Part shown: one piece after another, positions 24,807 through 33,461 of the stretch
How the letters are laid out: each line of letters starts with the position of its first letter
How positions within the stretch are numbered: the first letter of the stretch is position 1
Assembly (NCBI RefSeq): GCF_000949385.2
Contig: NZ_JYKO02000001.1
Span: 514,161 to 578,160 of the forward strand
Length of the DNA stretch: 64,000 nt
Direction: 5' to 3'
DNA from: Pseudomonas sp. LFM046
Lineage (GTDB): Bacteria > Pseudomonadota > Gammaproteobacteria > Pseudomonadales > Pseudomonadaceae
Notes under the pieces: generated by a model
Told to the model about the DNA's origin: nothing
Seen by the model: the letters and a program-made list of their open reading frames with translations, nothing else
Database searches by the model: none
Position numbers and translations under genes: made by a program

Positions 24807-25775
24807 GTGGGTGAGTTCGAGCTGATCCGCCGCTTCTTCGCCTCCGCCGCCTGTGCGGCGGGAGGCGAAGGCGTTGCCCTCGGCATCGGCGACGATTGCG
24901 CCCTGCTGCACGTTCCCCCTGGTGAACAGCTGGCGATCTCCACCGATACGCTGGTGGCCGGCGTTCACTTCCCCCTGGACGCCGACCCCTTCCTGCTGGG
25001 GCAGCGCGCCCTGGCGGTTTCCGTCAGCGACCTGGCCGCCATGGGCGCCACGCCCGTCGCCTTCACCCTCGCCCTGACCCTGCCCGATGCCCGCGCCGAT
25101 TGGCTGGACGGTTTCGCCCGTGGCCTCTGCGCCATGGCCCAGGATTGCCGGATCGCACTGGTGGGTGGCGATACCACCCGCGGCCCCCTCTGCCTGACCC
25201 TCACTGTGTTCGGCCGCTTGCCTGTTGGCCTGGCACTGCGCCGTTCCGGCGCGCGGCCCGGTGACCTGCTCTGCGTTGGCGGCAGCCTGGGCGATGGCGC
25301 CGGCGCGCTGCCGCTGGTGCTGGGCGAACGCCAGGACACCGGTCCCGAAGCGCAGTACCTGCTGCAGCGCTACTGGGCGCCGCAGCCGCAGCTGGCCCTG
25401 GGCGAAGCGCTACGCGGTCGGGCGACGGCAGCGCTGGACATTTCCGACGGGCTCCTGGCCGATTGCGGCCATATCGCCCGCGCATCCGGCGTCGCGCTGA
25501 TGGTGGAATCGGCACGATTGCCATTGTCGGACGCCCTGCAAGCACTCTTCCCCAGGGATTTCGCCCTCAACTGTGCGCTGGCCGGTGGCGACGATTACCG
25601 CCTGGCCTTTACCCTGCCGGCCGCTGAGTTGGCCGCCGTCCAGGCCGACTGGCCGGACGTGGCGGTGATCGGTCGGGTCGAGGCCGGGCAAGGCGTGCAC
25701 CTGCTCGATGTCGCCGGGGCCGAACTGCAGCCGCCGGCACTGGGTTATCAACATTTCGGGAGTCAAGGTGACTGA
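24807..25775 (+). CDS. thiL: Thiamine-monophosphate kinase
   Basis: A 322-residue enzyme that makes the cofactor thiamine diphosphate by phosphorylating thiamine phosphate with ATP. Motifs are GEFELIRRFF at the start, GIGDDCALL, TDTLVAGVHFPLD, LAVSVSDLAAMGATPVAF, GGDTTRGP, LDISDGLLADC and GGDDYRLAFT. The start is GTG 24807, immediately ahead of the conserved GEFELI; no ATG is available nearby. It starts 13 bases after nusB and overlaps pgpA by eight bases. Confidence 0.94.
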   Translation: MGEFELIRRFFASAACAAGGEGVALGIGDDCALLHVPPGEQLAISTDTLVAGVHFPLDADPFLLGQRALAVSVSDLAAMGATPVAFTLALTLPDARADWLDGFARGLCAMAQDCRIALVGGDTTRGPLCLTLTVFGRLPVGLALRRSGARPGDLLCVGGSLGDGAGALPLVLGERQDTGPEAQYLLQRYWAPQPQLALGEALRGRATAALDISDGLLADCGHIARASGVALMVESARLPLSDALQALFPRDFALNCALAGGDDYRLAFTLPAAELAAVQADWPDVAVIGRVEAGQGVHLLDVAGAELQPPALGYQHFGSQGD

Positions 25776-26268
25776 TCGCGAATCGGCCACGCCGCAACCC
25801 ATCCCCCATTCGGTGTGGACCAACCCCTGGCATTTCATCGCCTTCGGCTTCGGCTCGGGCACCCTGCCCAAGGCACCGGGTACCTGGGGTTCGATGGTGG
25901 CGCTGCCCTTCATCCCCCTCTGGCAGATGCTGCCCGACTGGGGCTACTGGCTGATGCTGGGGCTGACCATGCTGTTCGGCTTCTGGCTGTGCGGCAAGGT
26001 GGCGGACGACCTGCGGGTGCACGACCATGAAGGTATCGTCTGGGACGAAATGGTCGGCATGTGGATAACCCTCTGGCTGGTGCCCGAAGGCTGGCAGTGG
26101 CTGCTGCTGGGCTTCGTGGTGTTCCGGGTGATGGATATCGTCAAGCCCTGGCCGATCCACTGGATCGACCGCCACGTCCACGGTGGCGTCGGAATCATGC
26201 TGGATGACGTGCTGGCGGGGGTCTTCGCCTGGCTGGCGATGCAACTCATCATCTGGGGTCTGGCCTAG
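25768..26268 (+). CDS. pgpA: Phosphatidylglycerophosphatase A
   Basis: A 166-residue inner-membrane phosphatase that converts phosphatidylglycerophosphate to phosphatidylglycerol. It has about four hydrophobic helices and the conserved FGSGTLPKAPGTWGS and IVWDEMVGMW blocks, including the acidic metal-binding Asp-Glu. GTG 25768 lies within the thiL end and has GGGAG before it; the first 15 residues (TDRESATPQ...) are not conserved. Last gene of the nus-thi-pgp part of the cluster; 47 bases separate it from the next gene. Confidence 0.93.
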   Translation: MTDRESATPQPIPHSVWTNPWHFIAFGFGSGTLPKAPGTWGSMVALPFIPLWQMLPDWGYWLMLGLTMLFGFWLCGKVADDLRVHDHEGIVWDEMVGMWITLWLVPEGWQWLLLGFVVFRVMDIVKPWPIHWIDRHVHGGVGIMLDDVLAGVFAWLAMQLIIWGLA

Positions 26269-26315
26269 GACCGTAGCTGCCCCGCCCAAGTCGACGGCCG
26301 GAGGAGGGAAAAACG

Positions 26316-27071
26316 ATGCGGAGCTGGATATCGAAGGTCCTGATCGCTTGCCTGCTGCTTCCCGCGGCCTGGGCCGAGACCGTACAGGCCGACGAAATCC
26401 AGCTCGCCAGCGAGCTCTGGCCCGGCCATACCAATCCCGACGGTACCGGCCTTGCCTGGGACGTGCTGCGGCGCGTCTACGAGCCTGAAGGCATTCGGTT
26501 GAAGATCCGCTCGGTGCCTTACTCCCGCTCCATTGGCCTGGTGCTGCGCGGCGAGGCGGACGCCTGGCTCGGTTCCTACCGCGACGAGGTCAAGGGTATT
26601 CACTACCCCCGCTGGCACTACGACGCCGACCGGGTCAGTGCTCTGTCCAGCGCCTCCACGCCGGTTCCAACCTTGGCTACCTTGGGGCAGTACCGGCTCG
26701 TCTGGATTCGTGGCTACAACTACGATCGTTATCTGCCCAACCTGAAGCACTTCGAAGAAATCCAGCGGCGCAGCGGTATCCTCTCGATGCTCGATCTCGG
26801 CCATGTGGATTTCTACATCGACGCCCGTACCGAAGTGGACGATGTGCTCAAGAGCGCCGCCGATCCCAGCCGCTACCGAATCACCCCGCTGATGCGCTTG
26901 CCGCTTTACCTGGGTTTCGCTGATACCCCGCGTGGTCACAGCCTGGCGGAAATCTTCGACCAACGCATGGGCGAGCTGGTCGCCAGTGGTGAACTACGCC
27001 CACTGTTCCAGCGCTGGAAGCAGCCCTATGCCTTCGACAAGGACCTGGAGAAACCCCATGCCGCACCCTGA
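26316..27071 (+). CDS. Periplasmic solute-binding-like protein (SBP family 3)
   Basis: A 251-residue exported protein (signal peptide MRSWISKVLIACLLLPAAWA). The body has the bacterial solute-binding family 3 pattern: IQLASELWPGHTNPDGTG, LAWDVLRRVYEPEGIRLKI, SIGLVLRGEADAWLGSY, and a C-terminal LAEIFDQRMGELVASGELRPLF. No permease or ATPase is near, so it may be a sensor or an orphan binding protein. Such lone relatives are common in pseudomonads; the ligand is unknown. ATG 26316 is preceded by GGAGG. Its end overlaps the aspartic protease start by 14 bases. Confidence 0.75.
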   Translation: MRSWISKVLIACLLLPAAWAETVQADEIQLASELWPGHTNPDGTGLAWDVLRRVYEPEGIRLKIRSVPYSRSIGLVLRGEADAWLGSYRDEVKGIHYPRWHYDADRVSALSSASTPVPTLATLGQYRLVWIRGYNYDRYLPNLKHFEEIQRRSGILSMLDLGHVDFYIDARTEVDDVLKSAADPSRYRITPLMRLPLYLGFADTPRGHSLAEIFDQRMGELVASGELRPLFQRWKQPYAFDKDLEKPHAAP

Positions 27072-27711
27072 CCTGCGTACTCTCGCCTTCCTGCTGGCCC
27101 TCGCTCCGGCATTTGCGGGCGCCACCCAGGTCCAGGTGGTCGGTCTGTTTCCCGGCGCCGCCGTGCTCAACGTCGACGGCCAGCGCAAGCTGGTGAAGGT
27201 GGGCCAGACCGGGCCCGGCGGCGTCCAGGTGATCAGCGCCGACAGCAAGGGCGCGGTGCTGCGGGTCGATGGCGTCGAACGCAGTTACGGCCTGTCCCGC
27301 GAATACAACCAGGCGGGTAGCCCCAGCGCGCCGCAGAAGACCCAGATGAGCATCGCCCGCGGCAACAACGGGCACTATCAGGTCGCCGGCTCCATCGAAG
27401 GCCATCCCGTGCAGTTCCTGGTGGACACCGGCGCCAGCAGCGTCGCCATGAGTGAGGGCCAGGCGCGCCGCCTGGGCATCGATTACCGGGTCAACGGCGT
27501 GCCGATGAAGGCCAGCACCGCCAGTGGGACGGTCAATGCCTGGCGGGTGACCTTCGACCGGATCAAGGTCGGTGGCATCGAGGTGCTGGGTGTGGAAGGG
27601 GCGGTGATCGAAGGCGAGGCGCCCGTCGACGTGCTGCTGGGCATGAGCTTCCTCAACCGCGTGCGCTGGCGCGAGGAGCAGGGAGTGCTGATGCTCGAAT
27701 CCAAATTCTGA
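27058..27711 (+). CDS. Periplasmic retropepsin-like aspartic protease (clan AA)
   Basis: A 217-residue exported protein with signal peptide MPHPDLRTLAFLLALAPAFAG, an N-terminal small beta domain (VQVVGLFPGAAVLNVDGQRK), and a C-terminal retropepsin-type domain with the active site FLVDTGASSVAMS (about residues 122-134) and the hydrophobic VDVLLGMSFLNRV. Only one DTG is present, so the active form should be a dimer. Substrate unknown. ATG 27058 follows GGAGAAACCCC and overlaps the end of the solute-binding protein, suggesting coupled translation. Confidence 0.83.
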   Translation: MPHPDLRTLAFLLALAPAFAGATQVQVVGLFPGAAVLNVDGQRKLVKVGQTGPGGVQVISADSKGAVLRVDGVERSYGLSREYNQAGSPSAPQKTQMSIARGNNGHYQVAGSIEGHPVQFLVDTGASSVAMSEGQARRLGIDYRVNGVPMKASTASGTVNAWRVTFDRIKVGGIEVLGVEGAVIEGEAPVDVLLGMSFLNRVRWREEQGVLMLESKF

Positions 27712-27909
27712 AGGCCCGCCGTGGTCTCCGCTGCGTTGTGGTGATGCCGTGTTGAAAGCAGGCACGTTCCGCTCCCGCCCGGCAGATCATTCGCAGGCTT
27801 TCCCGGCGTCTCTTCGAGCCGTTCGATACGTATTCCCAACTATTCAGTCTGACCTGCCGGAAAGCGTGCTGTTACAATGCCGGCCTTGACAGTATCCAGG
27901 AGCTCTTCG

Positions 27910-28524
27910 GTGTCCGTCGTCTTCGTCGCCGCCTCCCAGTTGCCCACCCCGTTCGGTGTGTTCACCATGCACGGCTTTCTTGACGAGGCCAGCGGGAAGG
28001 AACATGTCGCCCTGACTCTGGGCGATGTCGCCAATGGTGAGCCGGTGCTGGGCCGCCTGCATTCCGAATGCCTGACTGGCGACGCCCTGTTCAGCCTGCG
28101 TTGCGATTGCGGCTTCCAGCTGGAAGCGGCGCTGCGCGCCATCGCCGAAGACGGCCGTGGTGTGCTGCTCTACCTGCGCCAGGAAGGTCGTGGCATCGGC
28201 CTGCTGAACAAGATCCGCGCCTACGAGCTGCAAGACGCCGGCGCCGATACGGTGGAAGCCAACGAGCGCCTGGGCTTCGGTGCCGATCAGCGCGACTACG
28301 CCATGTGCGAGCCGATGCTGGAACACCTGGGTATCAAGGCCATCAAGCTGATGACCAACAACCCGCGCAAGGTGAAGGCACTGGAGACCTATGGTCTCAA
28401 GGTGGCCGAGCGGGTACCGCTGCAAACCGGTCTGAACAAGCACAACCGCAAGTACCTGGCCACCAAGGCCGGCAAGCTCGGCCATATGCTGGGCAACCTG
28501 CATCAGGCGGAAGCCGAGTCGTGA
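27910..28524 (+). CDS. ribA: GTP cyclohydrolase II
   Basis: A 204-residue enzyme that opens GTP in the first step of riboflavin synthesis. The zinc site is [19 protein letters not shown] with its three Cys, and the catalytic region includes [18 protein letters not shown] and [16 protein letters not shown] 27910 is used: AGGAGCT lies upstream at a normal distance and the protein then starts [16 protein letters not shown]. An intact active site here contrasts with the degenerate half of RibBX. No RFN element is visible in the 200 bases upstream. The stop overlaps the next GTG. Confidence 0.95.
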   Translation: MSVVFVAASQLPTPFGVFTMHGFLDEASGKEHVALTLGDVANGEPVLGRLHSECLTGDALFSLRCDCGFQLEAALRAIAEDGRGVLLYLRQEGRGIGLLNKIRAYELQDAGADTVEANERLGFGADQRDYAMCEPMLEHLGIKAIKLMTNNPRKVKALETYGLKVAERVPLQTGLNKHNRKYLATKAGKLGHMLGNLHQAEAES

Positions 28525-28940
28525 CCCGCAAGGAAGTCCGCCGTCGTCTGGCCCAGGCCTGGTGGCGTCAGGTGGGTTACACCCTGGCCCCGCTGCTGGT
28601 CATGGGTTACCTGTTCGGCGACGGCGAACCGGTGTTGCCCGTGTTGCAGATGCCGCTGTTCATCGTTGGCCTGACTTCCTTGTTCCTCACCCTGCCGCTG
28701 TTCTCCGCCTATAAGCGTGCCCTGGTTGCCACCGAGGCTTCCCTTGGTCGCGCCGAAGAGCCGGGCGCCTGGCAAGAGCTGGCCCGGCGCCGCAGCAAGG
28801 CATTCCTCGCTGCCGGACTGCCGGCGTGGATCTCCGCGCTCGCAGTACCCTTCGGGCTGAACACCGTTGCGCTGATCCTCCTTGCCCTGAGCAGCCTGGT
28901 GCTGCTCTACCTCTACCGAATTCCCCGCCAGCTCGGCTGA
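28521..28940 (+). CDS. Small inner-membrane protein of unknown function
   Basis: A 139-residue protein with about four hydrophobic segments: near residues 19-33, 43-60, 95-110 and 115-131. Between them are basic loops ([21 protein letters not shown]). GTG 28521 overlaps the ribA stop, and the stop overlaps the next ATG by one base, so it is translationally coupled on both sides. I recall the same gene between ribA and a periplasmic binding protein in P. aeruginosa. No family assigned. Confidence 0.72.
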   Translation: MTRKEVRRRLAQAWWRQVGYTLAPLLVMGYLFGDGEPVLPVLQMPLFIVGLTSLFLTLPLFSAYKRALVATEASLGRAEEPGAWQELARRRSKAFLAAGLPAWISALAVPFGLNTVALILLALSSLVLLYLYRIPRQLG

Positions 28941-29737
28941 TGCGCCGACTGCTCGCCTCCCTGCTGTTGTGCCTCGCGCTACCCGCCACGGCACAGCTGC
29001 GGGTGGTCAGCCTGGCGCCATCCCTCAGTGAAACCATGATTGACTTGGGCGCTGCCGACCTGCTGGTGGGCGTGCTCGATGGTGGCGAACGCCCCACCGC
29101 CCTGGCTGGCCTGCCCTCCGTGGGGCGTTATGGCCAGCTGCAGGCGGAAAGCCTGCTCAGCCTCAAGCCCGATCTCGTCCTGCTCTGGCCCGATAGCGTC
29201 GGCGCCGCCGGGCGCGAACAACTGAAAAAGCTCGACGTGCCGCTATTGGTGGTAGAGCCCCGGGACCTTTCGCAGCTGTCGCAATCCTTCATCACCATTG
29301 GCGAGCGAATCGACCGCGCCGAGCAGGGCCGCCAACTGGCCGCCCGCTTCGACGCCGGCCTTACGGATCTGCGCCAGCGCTATCGGCGTGACGTGCCGTT
29401 GAAGGTCTTCTATCAGGTCTGGGACAAGCCGCTGTACACCCTGGGCGGACGGCAGATCATCAGTGACGCGCTTCGTGTCTGCGGGGCGGAGAACGTCTTC
29501 GCCGACCTCTCCCTACCGGCGCCCCAGGTGAGCGTGGAATCGGTCCTGCAGCGCAACCCCGAGGTGATCCTGGTGAGCGAACCGACTCAGGCCAAGGCCT
29601 GGGCGGCCTGGTCGCAGCTGACAGCCGTGAAGAAAGGGCAGGTCTGGCCCGTTCCGGACGTGGGCCTGGAGCGGCCGAGCTTCCAGATGCTGGCTGCCAC
29701 CGAAAAGCTGTGCCGGTTGCTGGAGAACGCCAGATAG
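28940..29737 (+). CDS. BtuF-like periplasmic cobalamin-binding protein
   Basis: A 265-residue exported protein (signal peptide [18 protein letters not shown]) of the TroA/BtuF helical-backbone family. Blocks include RVVSLAPSLSETMIDLGAADLLVG, LPSVGRYGQLQAESLLSLKPDLVL, VFYQVWDKPLYTLGG, ISDALRVCGAENVFADL and PEVILVSEP. These match vitamin B12-type binding proteins, although hemes or siderophores are possible ligands. The permease BtuC and ATPase BtuD are not adjacent, and there is no B12 riboswitch here. It is the last gene of the ribA unit. Confidence 0.75.
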   Translation: MRRLLASLLLCLALPATAQLRVVSLAPSLSETMIDLGAADLLVGVLDGGERPTALAGLPSVGRYGQLQAESLLSLKPDLVLLWPDSVGAAGREQLKKLDVPLLVVEPRDLSQLSQSFITIGERIDRAEQGRQLAARFDAGLTDLRQRYRRDVPLKVFYQVWDKPLYTLGGRQIISDALRVCGAENVFADLSLPAPQVSVESVLQRNPEVILVSEPTQAKAWAAWSQLTAVKKGQVWPVPDVGLERPSFQMLAATEKLCRLLENAR

Positions 29738-29863
29738 ATTTTTGCCCAGCGAGAATGGGCCGATTCGGGCGCGGAAGGCAGCGGGGATGTGCAGTATTGC
29801 GAGTGGGTAAAGCAGCGCTCGGAACCCGTCCCCTTCACGACTGAAGAGGACGGGAACGCGGGA

Positions 29864-30205
29864 TCAGACCTTCCGCACGAACTCCGACTTCAGCTTCATG
29901 GCGCCGATGCCGTCGATCTTGCAGTCGATGTCGTGATCGCCATCCACCAGGCGGATGTTCTTCACCTTGGTGCCGACCTTTACCACCAGGGACGAGCCCT
30001 TGACCTTGAGGTCCTTGATCACGGTGATGGTGTCGCCGTCCTGCAGGACGTTGCCAACGGAGTCCTTGATTACCTTGTCGTCGCTGGCCGCTTCTCCGCT
30101 GCCATCAGCGGACCATTCGTGGGCGCATTCCGGGCAGATCAGCAGCGCGCCGTCCTCGTAGGTGAATTCAGAATTGCATTTGGGGCAGGGCGGCAGTGTG
30201 CTCAC
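29864..30205 (-). CDS. PhnA/YjdM family zinc-ribbon protein
   Basis: A 113-residue cytosolic protein. The N-terminal zinc ribbon is CPKC and CPEC (residues 7-10 and 24-27). The C-terminal domain is SH3-like: [23 protein letters not shown] and [24 protein letters not shown]. coli PhnA (YjdM) has this architecture; despite the name it is not shown to cleave phosphonoacetate. ATG 30205. Single gene between two oppositely directed units. Confidence 0.9.
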   Translation of the reverse strand: MSTLPPCPKCNSEFTYEDGALLICPECAHEWSADGSGEAASDDKVIKDSVGNVLQDGDTITVIKDLKVKGSSLVVKVGTKVKNIRLVDGDHDIDCKIDGIGAMKLKSEFVRKV

Positions 30206-30406
30206 GGTGTACCTCGACGTCGGGTGTTACGAAAATGACCTCAGATTGTATAAGGTTTTGCCATCCCTTTGCCGATTTCTGCGCTTTCGTAAGCGAGATG
30301 TGTCCGGGGGCTTACCGACTTGACCATGTCTAAATCTTCCCTGGAAAACTCGCTGCTAACCTGCATGCACTGACTTTTCGCGGGCTTGACCCGCTTCGAG
30401 GGTGCC

Positions 30407-31111
30407 ATGTTGCAACGTGTTTTCTGGAAGCTGATCCCCAAGGAACAGCGCAACTTCCTGCTCAGCCGCCTGAGCGCGGTGGACCGGCAGGTGGTCAACC
30501 GCTCCCTGTCGGCCAATGTCGGGCTGCCCGCCCAATTCGGCTTGACTGAGTGCCTCTTTATCCACGTGCCCAAGTGCGCCGGCAGCAGCATCAGTTCGGC
30601 GCTGTTCGGTAACTGGCGGCCGGGGCATCTGCCGCTCTACTGGTACGAGCAGCAATTCCCCGAGCACTTCGCGCGGGCCTTCAAGTTCACCTTCGTGCGC
30701 GACCCGCTGGAGCGTGCCTACTCCGCTTACAGCTACTTGCGCAGCAACAAACTGCGGGTGCGGGAAACTCCGGCCCAGCAGATGGTCTGCCGCTATCGGG
30801 ACTTCGATGAGTTCGTCAGCCGCTGGCTGCATGCGGACAACGTGCGCAAACAGGTCCACTTCACGCCGCAGACGGATTTCCTGGTGGATTCCCTTGGCAA
30901 CCTGGCGATGGATTTCATCGGTCGCCAGGAAACCATGAATCGCGACTTCGCCACCCTGTGTCAGCGTTTCGACATCGTCGCCCCGCTGCCGCACATCAAT
31001 CCCACGCGGCATCGGCAGCACCTGCCGGTGCGGGAACTCTGCTCGACCCGCACACGGCGCCTCGTGCGCCGGGCGTATGAGCGCGACTACGAGTGGCTCG
31101 GTTATGAGTGA
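30407..31111 (+). CDS. Sulfotransferase family 2 protein
   Basis: A 234-residue PAPS-dependent sulfotransferase. The 5'-phosphosulfate-binding motif is FIHVPKCAGSSISSALF (around residue 52) and the 3'-phosphate-binding motif is FKFTFVRDPLERAYSAYSYL (around residue 96). A second helper block is DFIGRQETMNRDF. The relatives transfer sulfate to sugars or lipids of the cell surface; no signal peptide or membrane helix is visible. ATG 30407 is preceded by GAGGG. The stop overlaps the APS kinase start by eight bases, so donor synthesis and transfer are coupled. The acceptor is unknown. Confidence 0.84.
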   Translation: MLQRVFWKLIPKEQRNFLLSRLSAVDRQVVNRSLSANVGLPAQFGLTECLFIHVPKCAGSSISSALFGNWRPGHLPLYWYEQQFPEHFARAFKFTFVRDPLERAYSAYSYLRSNKLRVRETPAQQMVCRYRDFDEFVSRWLHADNVRKQVHFTPQTDFLVDSLGNLAMDFIGRQETMNRDFATLCQRFDIVAPLPHINPTRHRQHLPVRELCSTRTRRLVRRAYERDYEWLGYE

Positions 31112-31685
31112 GGCACATCCCCACACCTTGGCCGTGCCCGTCTGGGCCCGGTCGGCCATCAAGCACCAGCGGCCGCGCTGCATCTGGCTGACCGGACTGT
31201 CGGGAGCCGGCAAGTCCACATTGGTCAACGCCCTCGAACTGAAACTCAATGCCCGCGGCCTGCACACCTATGTGCTGGACGGTGACAACCTGAGAAGGGG
31301 CTTGTGTCGTGACCTGGGCATGTCTGTCGAGGACCGCCAGGAGAACATTCGCCGCATTGCCGAAGTGGCGCGGCTGATGGTGGATGCAGGGCTGATCGTG
31401 ATTGTCTCGGCCATCGCGCCCTTTCGCGCCGACCGCGAGGCGGCACGGCGCCTGTTCAATCCCGGAGAGTTCTACCTGGTCTATGTCAGTACCTCCTTCG
31501 ACGCCTGTGCCCGCCGGGACCCCAAGGGTCTGTACCGGGCGGCGCTGGAAGGGCGCCTGCGCAATTTCACCGGCCTGGACAGCCCCTACGAACCGCCGCT
31601 GGATGCGGACTGGGAAGTGGACACCGAAGTGACCGAGTTGCCTGTGGCTGCCCGGGAATTGCTGGGGTTCGTGCTCAGCAATTGA
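31104..31685 (+). CDS. cysC: Adenylylsulfate (APS) kinase
   Basis: A 193-residue kinase that phosphorylates APS to PAPS. The P-loop is TGLSGAGKST (about residues 30-39). Further motifs are VLDGDNLRRGLCRDLG, SVEDRQENIRRIAEVA, SAIAPFRADREAAR and YEPP. A free-standing CysC is of interest because pseudomonads normally carry CysC fused to CysN elsewhere. ATG 31104 lies inside the sulfotransferase end and starts MSEAHPHTLAV. A dedicated PAPS supply for the upstream sulfotransferase is the simplest reading. Confidence 0.93.
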   Translation: MSEAHPHTLAVPVWARSAIKHQRPRCIWLTGLSGAGKSTLVNALELKLNARGLHTYVLDGDNLRRGLCRDLGMSVEDRQENIRRIAEVARLMVDAGLIVIVSAIAPFRADREAARRLFNPGEFYLVYVSTSFDACARRDPKGLYRAALEGRLRNFTGLDSPYEPPLDADWEVDTEVTELPVAARELLGFVLSN

Positions 31686-31703
31686 ACAACGGGCGCGCAC
31701 GCG

Positions 31704-32171
31704 CTAAGGCGTATCGAGCGGCTCGGGAATGCTCAGCAGTCCGGCGTCCGTGAAGTGCCGAGTGCCCCAGAAGCCGCCGCCCAGCTTCCCGCGCAGGGCG
31801 TAGGGAACGTTCTGGAACGGGCTGCCGCTCATGGTCCAGGCCTGGCGCAGCACGGAAAAGGCCGAGATCGTCACCGGCACTTCGATCAACGCTTCGCCAA
31901 ACCCCGCCACGGTTCCGCCGTGGCTGCTGACGCCGCTGGCCAGGGGCAGGTCATTGAGGTCCAGTTCCAGGGCGACGCCGCTGTAGTGGAAGGCCCCTTC
32001 GTTGGGGTTCTGCACCCGCAGCTTGAGGTTGAAGCGCATCTCCAGGCCTTCTCCGGGAATGGGCTCCATGCCGGCCAGGTCGACCTGCAGCGGGTCGTGC
32101 TGGTCGAGTACGGCGCAGCCATGGAGCAAAAGCAGCGGGAACATCAGGGCGGCAAGGCGGAGAGTGCGCAT
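31704..32171 (-). CDS. LEA type 2 / WHy-domain lipoprotein
   Basis: A 155-residue lipoprotein. The lipobox LLLLHGC puts the lipidated Cys near residue 19. The body is a WHy (LEA14-type) beta-sandwich domain with GLEMRFNLKLRVQNPNEGAFHYSG and ALELDLNDLPLASGVS. These domains are linked to desiccation and stress protection, but bacterial function is not settled. ATG 32171 begins the signal peptide. It is convergent with cysC, with about 18 bases between the stops. Confidence 0.85.
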   Translation of the reverse strand: MRTLRLAALMFPLLLLHGCAVLDQHDPLQVDLAGMEPIPGEGLEMRFNLKLRVQNPNEGAFHYSGVALELDLNDLPLASGVSSHGGTVAGFGEALIEVPVTISAFSVLRQAWTMSGSPFQNVPYALRGKLGGGFWGTRHFTDAGLLSIPEPLDTP

Positions 32172-32227
32172 GGTGGCGTCCTGCTCGGAGTCCTGTCTTG
32201 AGTAAAGATCAGGCCGGCTCCAACGTG

Positions 32228-32676
32228 CCCACAATTTCTGTGGAGCGAGCTGTGGATATCTTCTGGATGGATTGCGCTAGAGCCCATGGCTGAGGGCTCG
32301 GCACGGCTTGCTCGGTCATTGATCGACGGAGGTGCAACCGCGAGGCGATTTCCGCCCTTCGGCGTGTGGCTCGGATACCCACGGATTCTGTGGGGCAAGC
32401 TGTGGATAGCTTTTGGATGGGTGGCTGGAGGCCATGCGCTGTCTGGGTTTCAGGGGATTGTGCGGTATTTGTGCAAGCGGGTTTGGCCCACTGGGCCAAG
32501 GTTGCGCCTGGCCGGGCAAGGGCTGCGCACGTTTCACTGCCGGCTCCCGGGGAATGCGCGTTCCGGTGAGGGGAAACGTTCACAAAATCTGTGGGCGTCT
32601 CTGTGGATATCTTCGGGATAACTGTCTGGAAGGCCCATGGGTAAGGGGCCTGAAGCGCTTGCTCGGTTTTTCGGCG
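32228..32676. repeat. Three degenerate copies of a 60-100 base repeat with a CTGTGGATA core; no gene seen
   Basis: Copies start near 32228, 32378 and 32579. Each has CACA..TCTGTGG, about six bases, then CTGTGGATATCTT (or CTGTGGATAGCTT), a GGAT, and a GCCCATGG-like end. Copies 1 and 3 also share GCTTGCTCGGT about 40 bases further on. The core resembles the complement of a DnaA box (TTATCCACA) with one change. The spacer fills the gap between two genes read in the same (minus) direction, and I find no credible coding sequence in it. Confidence 0.65.
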
Positions 32677-33426
32677 TCAGTCGTACTCGGCCGCCTGGTG
32701 ATCCCCCAGCAGACGGCGCTGGCGCGGGGTGCAGGCGTCCAGCACATCGGGATTGAAGCGGAATGCCAGGTAGGGCGAGAACTTCTGCGCCACCATGCGC
32801 CGGCCGTAGTGGACCTGCAGCAAGTAACGGCTGCGATCGGCGGTGCGATTGCGGCTGCCGGCATGCCACAGCTCACTGCGGAACATCAGGACATCGCCGG
32901 CCTTGCACAACACCGCCTCCGCCTGCCGCCCATGCCAGTCGATTTCGCCGGGGCGTGGCCGGCGACCGGCGCGGTGGCTGCCGGGGATGACGCGAGTGGG
33001 GCAGAGGTCGGCATCGATATCGTCAAGGTAGAGATGCGCGGTGCAGACCTGCATCGGCAGACGGAAGCCCGGATCGGCCAGCAGGGTTTCCGGCAACTCC
33101 ATCACCAGGTGGTCCAGGTGCAGGTCGGCACCAACGAAGCCCGGATGGCTGCGCCATGCGGTCTGGCCGATGACGTGGCAGTCTTCGTCCAGTGCCGCTT
33201 CGGCCAATTCGATCACCCCGGGCAGGTCCAGGTAGGGCAGCCACTCCGGGCCCCGGTTGAACACGCACTTGAAGTGGTCGTCCACCAGCCCCTGGTAGTC
33301 CCAGTGGATGGGCTGGAGCGTGTCGATCAGTGAGCGCAGGGTGGCGATGCTCGGCGCATCGAGCACGCCGGGGAGGACGGTGAAGCCCTGGGTGTGGAGG
33401 GCTTCGAGGTGGTCAGCGGTGGACAT
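32677..33426 (-). CDS. PhyH-family Fe(II)/2-oxoglutarate dioxygenase
   Basis: A 249-residue non-heme oxygenase. The facial triad is visible as HLD in ADLHLDHLV (about residues 113-121) and the distal His in ELWHAGSRN (about residue 200). RYLLQVHYGRR lies after it and carries the 2-oxoglutarate-binding Arg. PhyH relatives hydroxylate small molecules such as ectoine, phytanate or antibiotic precursors; the substrate is not predictable here. ATG 33426 is chosen because GAGGA lies seven bases upstream; the alternative ATG at 33432 is too close to it. Single gene with repeats on both sides. Confidence 0.8.
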   Translation of the reverse strand: MSTADHLEALHTQGFTVLPGVLDAPSIATLRSLIDTLQPIHWDYQGLVDDHFKCVFNRGPEWLPYLDLPGVIELAEAALDEDCHVIGQTAWRSHPGFVGADLHLDHLVMELPETLLADPGFRLPMQVCTAHLYLDDIDADLCPTRVIPGSHRAGRRPRPGEIDWHGRQAEAVLCKAGDVLMFRSELWHAGSRNRTADRSRYLLQVHYGRRMVAQKFSPYLAFRFNPDVLDACTPRQRRLLGDHQAAEYD

Positions 33427-33461
33427 GGGCATGTCCTCGTGAGGTGGCACGGTGCTCGACG

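Noticed and set aside
32228-32676. Replication origin, from the CTGTGGATA cores
   Set aside because: No dnaA, dnaN or AT-rich unwinding region is near, and the cores differ from the consensus box.
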